Assembly (NCBI GenBank): GCA_018827585.1
Contig: JAHJXP010000273.1
Location: forward strand, 1 to 27,785
From: Pseudomonadota bacterium
GTDB lineage: Bacteria; Desulfobacterota; Syntrophia; Syntrophales; UBA5619
Direction of reading: 5' to 3'
DNA length: 27,785 nt
The position numbers and the translations under genes were made by a program. Under the pieces are notes generated by a model. It was not told where the DNA came from and searched no databases. It saw nothing but the letters and a program-made list of their open reading frames with translations. Within the stretch, counting starts at the first letter, position 1. Every line of letters starts with the position of its first letter. Shown here piece after piece: positions 23,515 through 27,785 of the stretch.

Positions 23515-25104
23515 TTGCGTATCAGCCTTATTTCCAAACTGACCATCGGCACCAGCCTCATCCTGCTTGTCTTCATGATGTTTTTTGCCTACATCAATAT
23601 CGCCACCCTCAAAACCATGCTCCTGGAAGCGGCGATCTCCGATGCCGATAAATTGAGCGAAACCGTCATCAAAACGACGCATTATGAAATGCTGGTGGAC
23701 AACCGGGAAAGGGCCTATCAAATGATCGAGGAGGTAGGCATGCTGCAGGGGGTCGATCATATCAGGATGATCAATAAAAACGGCGCTATCACCTTCTCGA
23801 CCGAAAAAGCTGAAATCGGCGGGTATCTCGACAAAACAGAGGCCGGTTGCAACATGTGCCACTCCAACGGCGAACTTAAAGTGCAGGTCTCCACGACGAG
23901 CAGGAGCCGGATTTTTTTCAATAAGCAGGGAACGCAGGTGGTAGGGATGGCCAAGGCCATCTACAACGAAAAGAGCTGCAGTACGGCGGCATGCCACTTC
24001 CATCCCCCCAAGCAGAAGATCCTGGGCGTCCTGGACATCACCGTTTCCTTGGAGGGCATGCATACGCTGATGCGCAATTACCGCAATAAGCTTGTTTATC
24101 TTACGGTTTTTCTCCTGCTGTTCATATCCCTGGCCATCACCTTCTTTACCCATCGCCTGGTGAATCATCCCGTAAGGAAACTTTTGACACAAACGAAAAG
24201 AATAGCCGGGGGAGATCTCGATGCCCTGGTGAAAAATGTGTCCCGTGACGAGATGGGCGAACTTTCCGACGCCTTCAATCAGATGACGCTCAGCCTCAAG
24301 AATGCCCGGATGGAACTGGAAGAGTGGGGGAAGAATCTTGAGGCCAAGGTCGCGGAAAGGACCCGCGAGATCAAGCAGATGCAAGCCCAGTTGATCCGTT
24401 CGGAAAAATTGGTTTCCCTCGGAAGACTCGTGGCCGGCATTGCCCATGAGATCAACAATCCCCTCACGGGCATCCTGATGTTCGCCAACTTGACCAGCCG
24501 AAATCCTCGACTGGACCAGTCCCTGAAAGGCGACATGGACGTCGTCATCAACGAAGCCAAGAGATGCGCAAAGATAGTCAAAGGGTTGCTCGATTTTTCC
24601 CGTGAATCGATACCGCAGAAGAAACTGGCCTCACTCAACAAGGTCATGGATGGCACTATCGATCTTATCGGTCGCCAATCGAGCTTTCACAATATCGACA
24701 TCGTCAGGGACTATCGGCCGGATTTGCCGCTTATTCCGGTTGATCAAAACCAGATTGAACAGGTTTTTATCAACATGCTGCTCAACGCCAGCGAGTCCAT
24801 GCCCTTTGGCGGGAGCATCACCATTAAAACATATACGGAAAACGAGGAGTACGTCTGTCTGCAAATAACCGATACCGGGTCCGGAATCGCCGAAGAAGAC
24901 CTGGAGAGGATATTTGATCCCTTCTTCACCACCAAAAGCGATAAGGGCACGGGATTGGGTCTTTCCGTTTCCTATGGGATCATAGAGAGGCACGGCGGTA
25001 AGATCGATGTGAAAAGCAAGGTTAACGAAGGCACGATATTTACCATCAAATTGCCCCTGTCTCCGCAGGGCGGAGAAACTCTTGCTGCCAGCACCATAAG
25101 CTGA
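23515..25104 (+). CDS. Membrane histidine kinase with periplasmic c-type heme sensor domain
   Basis: A 529-residue kinase from the TTG at 23515, which follows GGGGAG by eight bases; another TTG at 23479 is possible. Residues 6-28 and about 190-212 are membrane segments bracketing a periplasmic domain. That domain contains CNMCH (112-116), a classic c-type heme attachment motif, and CSTAACH (155-161), a CX4CH variant. A HAMP linker and coiled coil follow. The HisKA H-box is LVAGIAHEINNPLTGIL (His311), the N-box is INMLLNASESMP, and the G-boxes are DTGSGIAEEDL and GTGLGLSVSYG. This core is of the NtrB/AtoS type, which usually signals to sigma-54 activators. Heme attachment suggests sensing of redox state or a gas ligand. 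The formate dehydrogenase cluster with a sigma-54 promoter is directly downstream. Confidence 0.92.
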   Translation: MRISLISKLTIGTSLILLVFMMFFAYINIATLKTMLLEAAISDADKLSETVIKTTHYEMLVDNRERAYQMIEEVGMLQGVDHIRMINKNGAITFSTEKAEIGGYLDKTEAGCNMCHSNGELKVQVSTTSRSRIFFNKQGTQVVGMAKAIYNEKSCSTAACHFHPPKQKILGVLDITVSLEGMHTLMRNYRNKLVYLTVFLLLFISLAITFFTHRLVNHPVRKLLTQTKRIAGGDLDALVKNVSRDEMGELSDAFNQMTLSLKNARMELEEWGKNLEAKVAERTREIKQMQAQLIRSEKLVSLGRLVAGIAHEINNPLTGILMFANLTSRNPRLDQSLKGDMDVVINEAKRCAKIVKGLLDFSRESIPQKKLASLNKVMDGTIDLIGRQSSFHNIDIVRDYRPDLPLIPVDQNQIEQVFINMLLNASESMPFGGSITIKTYTENEEYVCLQITDTGSGIAEEDLERIFDPFFTTKSDKGTGLGLSVSYGIIERHGGKIDVKSKVNEGTIFTIKLPLSPQGGETLAASTIS

Positions 25105-25109
25105 GTCCT

Positions 25110-25275
25110 GACGGCTTCGTAAAAAGGCCGGATGCTGCGTTGCGCTTCACCCTTCGTCATTGCGGCGTACGCCAAAGTACGCCTCATTCCTCAGGGTTCG
25201 CGCGCCTTGCCTGCGGCCTTTTTACGAAGCCGTCCCATTTTCACGACTTTGAAGACTTTTTTCGGGGTCGTCAAT
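25110..25275. repeat. Interspersed palindromic repeat, copy 5 (intact, inverted orientation)
   Basis: The core 25110-25234 is 125 bases, bounded by perfect 21-base terminal inverted repeats starting GACGGCTTCGTAAAAAGG. Relative to copies 1 and 6 it is in reverse orientation. An inner pair GCGTAC...GTACGC is also present. The leader module follows in reverse complement (ACGACTTTGAAGACTTTTTT, 25243-25262). It starts six bases after the kinase stop and probably folds into a strong hairpin, so it could end kinase transcription. Confidence 0.88.
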
Positions 25276-25374
25276 CCTTATCCACATAATTTCGCTTCCC
25301 TGCGCTTGGTTGCGCCCCGCCGCCCTTTGTTGTCATGTCGAAGACAATCCCGTATGAATCGTTTCCCGCCGGGC

Positions 25375-25390
25375 GTATATTTTTTTATAC
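25375..25390. promoter_or_regulatory. Palindromic site 1, possible activator binding site
   Basis: GTATA, six T-rich bases, then TATAC. The half-sites are the same as those of the second palindrome about 100 bases downstream. It lies about 200 bases upstream of the sigma-54-type promoter. Confidence 0.35.
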
Positions 25391-25477
25391 AAATGGCCCC
25401 TTATTGATATCTTCAATAGTAATGATGACTTAAGCCGTCTGCGTCCCGATTGATGATCTGCTTTCGGCCCCTAAGAT

Positions 25478-25494
25478 GTATAAGTTTCTTATAC
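25478..25494. promoter_or_regulatory. Palindromic site 2, possible sigma-54 activator binding site
   Basis: GTATAAGTTTCTTATAC is a perfect 7-base inverted repeat with a three-base centre. It is placed about 95 bases upstream of the -24 element, a usual distance for enhancer-binding activators. Confidence 0.5.
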
Positions 25495-25588
25495 TCGGCC
25501 GCAGTAAAAAACCTCTCCGGGCAGGCCCCCTCCAAATAATAATCAGTAAATACAACAATATAAAACAATCGCGCCGGCGGTCTTTGTT

Positions 25589-25604
25589 TGGCATTGCTAT
25601 TGCG
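25589..25604 (+). promoter_or_regulatory. Sigma-54-type (-24/-12) promoter
   Basis: TGGCAT, five bases, then TTGCG: the invariant GG (25590-25591) and GC (25602-25603) are separated by the canonical ten bases. It reads toward the small membrane proteins and formate dehydrogenase. Confidence 0.6.
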
Positions 25605-25654
25605 AAACTATAGGTCAAACGGGATTCATAAACAATTATCAAAAGAAGGAGGCC

Positions 25655-25875
25655 ATTAAGCTCATCACGATTGTAACGGCGACACCGGTGCTGGCTTCCG
25701 GCGGCGAGGAGATAATGGGAACAGCCTGCTGGCAATCCTTTTCCTGGGATTTGGCGTTCTTATCGCAGCGTGCCAACTGATACCCGGTTTAATGCTGTTC
25801 TGCTCGATGCTTAAAGGGATCTTCGACATCGCCGCGAAAAACACGGCGCCGAAAACAGGCGCCAAGACTTTATGA
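25655..25875 (+). pseudogene. Broken small membrane protein, paralogue of the protein at 26534
   Basis: The first part reads IKLITIVTATPVLASGGEE, a signal-peptide-like sequence, but no ATG, GTG or TTG is properly spaced from the AAGGAGG at 25646-25652. The frame then shifts: one missing base near 25709 would join it to DNGNSLLAILFLGFGVLIAA and CQLIPGLMLFCSML, ending at TGA 25873-25875. The restored protein parallels the intact protein at 26534, which has a signal peptide ending in Ala-rich residues, EDN, then a membrane helix ending QLIP-(A/G)-(M/L)-M. It is therefore a decayed duplicate, or the assembly has errors here. It lies just downstream of the sigma-54-type promoter. Confidence 0.65.
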
Positions 25876-25902
25876 TGTCGGAAAATAAGGAGGAACGGGA
25901 TC

Positions 25903-26309
25903 ATGTTAGGATTGCTCATCGCAGATAAGGATGCGGCAAGCCGCAAGCAGATGGCAGCGCTGCTTATTGACGCCGGCTATGACGTGATTGTAACTGACTC
26001 CGCCGCGAATGCCATCGACAATGTACTGAAAAAGACCGCCCAGGTTTTGCTCCTGGGAAGAGAACTGGGTGAATTCAACTCTGCAGATCTGGTGCCGCTC
26101 TTAAAAAAATGCAACAGAGATCTGATGATTATCCTGGTTGCTGATAACACGCCACTCCCTTTGATGCGAAAGGTCCGTCAAGAGGGTATTTTCTATCATG
26201 CCTTCGACCAGTCGAACCGGAAGGCGAGGAAGAAATCAGACAGGTGGTAAAATGTGCCATGGAAAGCCTGACCAGAACTCATTACGCAAGCGCTGCTTAT
26301 TCTCACTGA
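25903..26309 (+). pseudogene. Receiver-like (CheY-fold) protein lacking the phospho-acceptor, frameshifted
   Basis: The product starts MLGLLIADKDAASRKQMAAL, a receiver-domain start with an acidic pocket remnant (ADKD). It continues with alternating strands and helices. The usual phospho-acceptor Asp is replaced: the third strand reads VLLLGRELGEF, and no Asp sits at its end. The current frame stops at 26248-26250 after FDQSNRKARKKSDRW. Adding one base near 26215 continues as PEGEEEIRQVVKCAMESL and on to TGA 26307-26309, which is a normal C-terminal receiver helix, so the gene seems frameshifted. It has AAGGAGG about nine bases before its ATG. Its place between two related small membrane proteins and before formate dehydrogenase suggests a non-phosphorylated accessory role; I cannot name one. 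Confidence 0.7.
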
Positions 26310-26326
26310 AGCGCTGAAGCAATTAT

Positions 26327-26515
26327 GACACTCTCGTAAAAAAAAGTCGTAAAAGCCTTGAATTTAGGACGGCTTCGTGATAAGTTTCCACAGCCTTTTC
26401 CGGTGCTGGCTCCGGCAAGGGGTGCGAACCCTGAGGAATGAGGCGTACATAGACGTACGCCGCAATGACGAAGGGTGAAGCGCAACGCAGCATCCGGACT
26501 TTTTACGAAGTCGTC
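26327..26515. repeat. Interspersed palindromic repeat, copy 6
   Basis: The leader module GACACTCTCGTAAAAAAAAG and GCCTTGAA is followed by the core at 26368-26515. The core starts GACGGCTTCGTGATAAG and ends CTTTTTACGAAGTCGTC. The interior GTACGCCGCAATGACGAAGG and AGCGCAACGCAGCATCCGG is nearly identical to copies 1 and 5. It is inserted inside the presumed formate dehydrogenase operon, 18 bases before the next small gene start. Confidence 0.87.
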
Positions 26516-26533
26516 AATTATAAGGAGGATGTT

Positions 26534-26824
26534 ATGAAATATACAACCTTTAAGAAAATTGGTCTTACCGTCGCCGCGTTTTTCGGAAGTGTCGCACCAC
26601 TGTGGGCCGAAGGCGCCGCCCGGGAGGACAACAGCGATCTGTTCGTGTGGATCTTTTTGGCTTTCTGCGCCCTCATTATTGTTGCCCAGCTCATTCCGGC
26701 CATGATGATGCTGCTCGGATTTGCAAAAGGGGTCAGGAAGGAACCAACGCAGCCCCCCCCAGAATCAGCTGATCATCTGACTTCGCCGGAGGGGAGATCA
26801 GCATTCAATAATTCTTCTCAGTAG
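26534..26824 (+). CDS. Small single-pass membrane protein next to formate dehydrogenase
   Basis: A 96-residue protein starting MKYTTFKKIGLTVAAFFGSV from the ATG at 26534, which has AAGGAGG seven bases upstream. An upstream in-frame ATG lies inside the repeat element and is rejected. A signal peptide (about residues 1-26, ending LWAEG) is followed by EDNSD and one membrane helix WIFLAFCALIIVAQLIPAMM (about residues 41-62). A basic then Pro/Ser-rich cytoplasmic tail follows. I know no named family. A decayed homologue lies 0.9 kb upstream, and the formate dehydrogenase gene starts 78 bases downstream. A membrane or assembly role for the dehydrogenase is possible but unproven. Confidence 0.75.
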   Translation: MKYTTFKKIGLTVAAFFGSVAPLWAEGAAREDNSDLFVWIFLAFCALIIVAQLIPAMMMLLGFAKGVRKEPTQPPPESADHLTSPEGRSAFNNSSQ

Positions 26825-26902
26825 TACTGTGAATTACCCCGAATTATCCCGCCTACGGGGCGGTGGATCATTAAAAAAAATAATATGAAGGAGGCTGTAG
26901 TT

Positions 26903-27785
26903 ATGCGTATCACCCGAAGGGTATTTCTGAAGATCTCCGGAACGGTATTGGTTGCAAGCGGCGTCGGCATCAGTATTAAGCCGGTAGCCGCCTATGCAAA
27001 ACCCCTAAAAATCAGGTACGCCAAAGAAACCACCACGGTTTGCCCTTACTGTTCAGTAGGATGCAGCATCATCGTTTCCACTGCGGAGGGCAAGGTCATC
27101 AACACGGAGGGAGATCCCAACAGCCCGCTTAACGCCGGCGCTCTTTGCAGCAAAGGCAGTTCCCTCTATCAGATGAATGTAAACGTCAATCGTCTCGATA
27201 AACCGCTCTATCGGGCGCCCTACGCAAGCGAATGGAAGGAAGTGTCCTGGGAATGGACGTTGGAGAAAATAGCCAAGAACGTGAAGAAAAGCCGGGATGG
27301 GAGTTTCCTGGCAGCAAACGCTAAAGGACAAACGGTAAACCGCACCGAAGGGATTGCTTCGGTAGGAAGCGCTGCCTTAGATAATGAGGAATGCTTCCTT
27401 TACCAAAAATTCTTGAGGGGGTTGGGTCTGGTCTATATAGAGCACCAGGCCCGTATCTGACACAGCGCGACTGTAGCGGCTCTGGCAGAGTCGTTCGGAC
27501 GCGGTGCGATGACGAATCACTGGATCGATTTCCAGAACAGTGATTGCATATTGATCATGGGCAGCAACCCTGCCGCCAATCACCCCATATCATTCAAATG
27601 GATAACCAAGGCCATGGAGAAGGGGGGCAAGCTTATTTGCGTCGATCCTCGGTTTACGCAATCCGCCGCCAAGGCCCATATCTACGCCCCCCTGCGTTCA
27701 GGAACGGATATCGCCTTTCTGGGCGGCATGATCAAGTACATCATGGATAAAAACCTGATCCAGGAAGAGTATGTCAAAAATTATA
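26903..27785 (+). CDS. fdnG: Formate dehydrogenase major subunit, selenocysteine-containing (3' truncated by window)
   Basis: The start of an FdnG/FdoG-type molybdenum or tungsten formate dehydrogenase. The ATG at 26903 follows AAGGAGG; an ATG at 26885 precedes the ribosome binding site and is rejected. The TAT signal is MRITRRVFLKISG, so the mature enzyme is periplasmic. A [4Fe-4S] cluster is bound by TTVCPYCSVGCS and a later Cys in GALCSKGS. The TGA at 27458-27460 falls exactly at the active-site position: EHQARI-U-HSATVAALAESFGRG (Sec186), followed by AMTNHWIDFQNSDCILIMGS. Reading through it keeps full family similarity to the window end. The enzyme oxidises formate to CO2 (or the reverse) and feeds electrons to a quinone or cytochrome. 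It is the last gene of the cluster with the sigma-54-type promoter. Confidence 0.93.
27461..27493 (+). promoter_or_regulatory. Candidate bacterial SECIS element of the formate dehydrogenase gene
   Basis: After the UGA, CGACT (27468-27472) can pair with AGTCG (27489-27493) around a 16-base interior with further short pairing. The position is as in other fdn genes, but the stem is modest and I could not fold it fully. Confidence 0.4.

Larger units (their letters stand above)
25276..25654. other. Regulatory region upstream of the formate dehydrogenase cluster
   Basis: About 380 bases without a recognisable gene. The region is AT-richer than the rest of the window and holds two palindromic sites and a sigma-54-type promoter (annotated separately). 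It ends in an AAGAAGGAGG ribosome binding site at 25643-25652 that precedes a broken small gene. Confidence 0.6.

Noticed and set aside
5324..26515. CRISPR array as an explanation for the repeated palindromes
   Set aside because: The copies are kilobases apart, longer than CRISPR repeats, not regularly spaced, and there are no cas genes.
26465..26533. N-terminal extension of the small membrane protein
   Set aside because: The upstream ATG lies in the repeat element, and the same peptide MTKGEAQRSIR appears in the antisense of repeat copy 5; the ribosome binding site points to 26534.
1..27785. tRNA or rRNA genes
   Set aside because: I saw no rRNA segments and no cloverleaf with a convincing TTCGANTC arm on either strand; a tRNA-finding program was not run.

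Overview
The window looks like a chromosomal segment of an anaerobic, high-GC bacterium of the former Deltaproteobacteria (Desulfobacterota), most likely a syntrophic or fermentative lineage near Syntrophales. This rests on gene content only: phenylacetate-CoA ligase paired with an ACT protein, an acyl-CoA dehydrogenase with its own EtfBA, 2-hydroxyacyl-CoA dehydratase-type subunits, ubiE/menG-type methyltransferase, a c-heme sensor kinase, and two selenocysteine-encoding genes (a glutaredoxin-like protein and a TAT-exported formate dehydrogenase). The taxonomic call is inference.

Layout. 1-3.2 kb: the 3' end of rtcB meets a leftward ACT/phenylacetate-CoA ligase pair and a membrane 'gate' protein. 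3.4-5.3 kb: a membrane HAMP/GGDEF-like protein overlaps a coiled-coil lipoprotein gene. 5.5-7.2 kb (leftward): a thioredoxin with two zinc ribbons, a YbaK-type deacylase, a small charged protein and a frameshifted entericidin-like lipoprotein. 7.6-11.6 kb: a lipoprotein, then acyl-CoA dehydrogenase-etfB-etfA. 11.8-15.0 kb: an HD-domain protein and two 2-hydroxyacyl-CoA dehydratase-family subunits. 15.1-16.5 kb: a lower-GC two-gene cassette (N-formylglutamate amidohydrolase-like plus C39-like peptidase). 16.5-19.8 kb (leftward): truA, a double-domain thyX and menG/ubiE. 20.3-22.5 kb: a UGA-recoded glutaredoxin-like selenoprotein, a nitroreductase, an alpha/beta hydrolase and a small Cys-rich protein. 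22.7-23.3 kb: a pyruvate-kinase C-terminal-like protein. 23.4-27.8 kb: a c-heme histidine kinase, a sigma-54 type promoter with palindromic upstream sites, two related small membrane proteins (one broken), a frameshifted receiver-like protein and the start of a selenocysteine formate dehydrogenase.

The most interesting parts are: (i) the selenoprotein glutaredoxin, whose gene is cut by an in-frame UGA at codon 13 and is easily missed by ordinary gene calling; (ii) a plausible redox-sensing circuit of heme kinase, sigma-54 promoter and formate dehydrogenase; (iii) a tandem ThyX whose two halves have lost complementary parts of the active site; (iv) an interspersed palindromic repeat with terminal inverted repeats, found about six times between genes, in at least two subfamilies; and (v) three apparent single-base frameshifts (about 7127, 25709 and 26215), which are either real gene decay or assembly errors.
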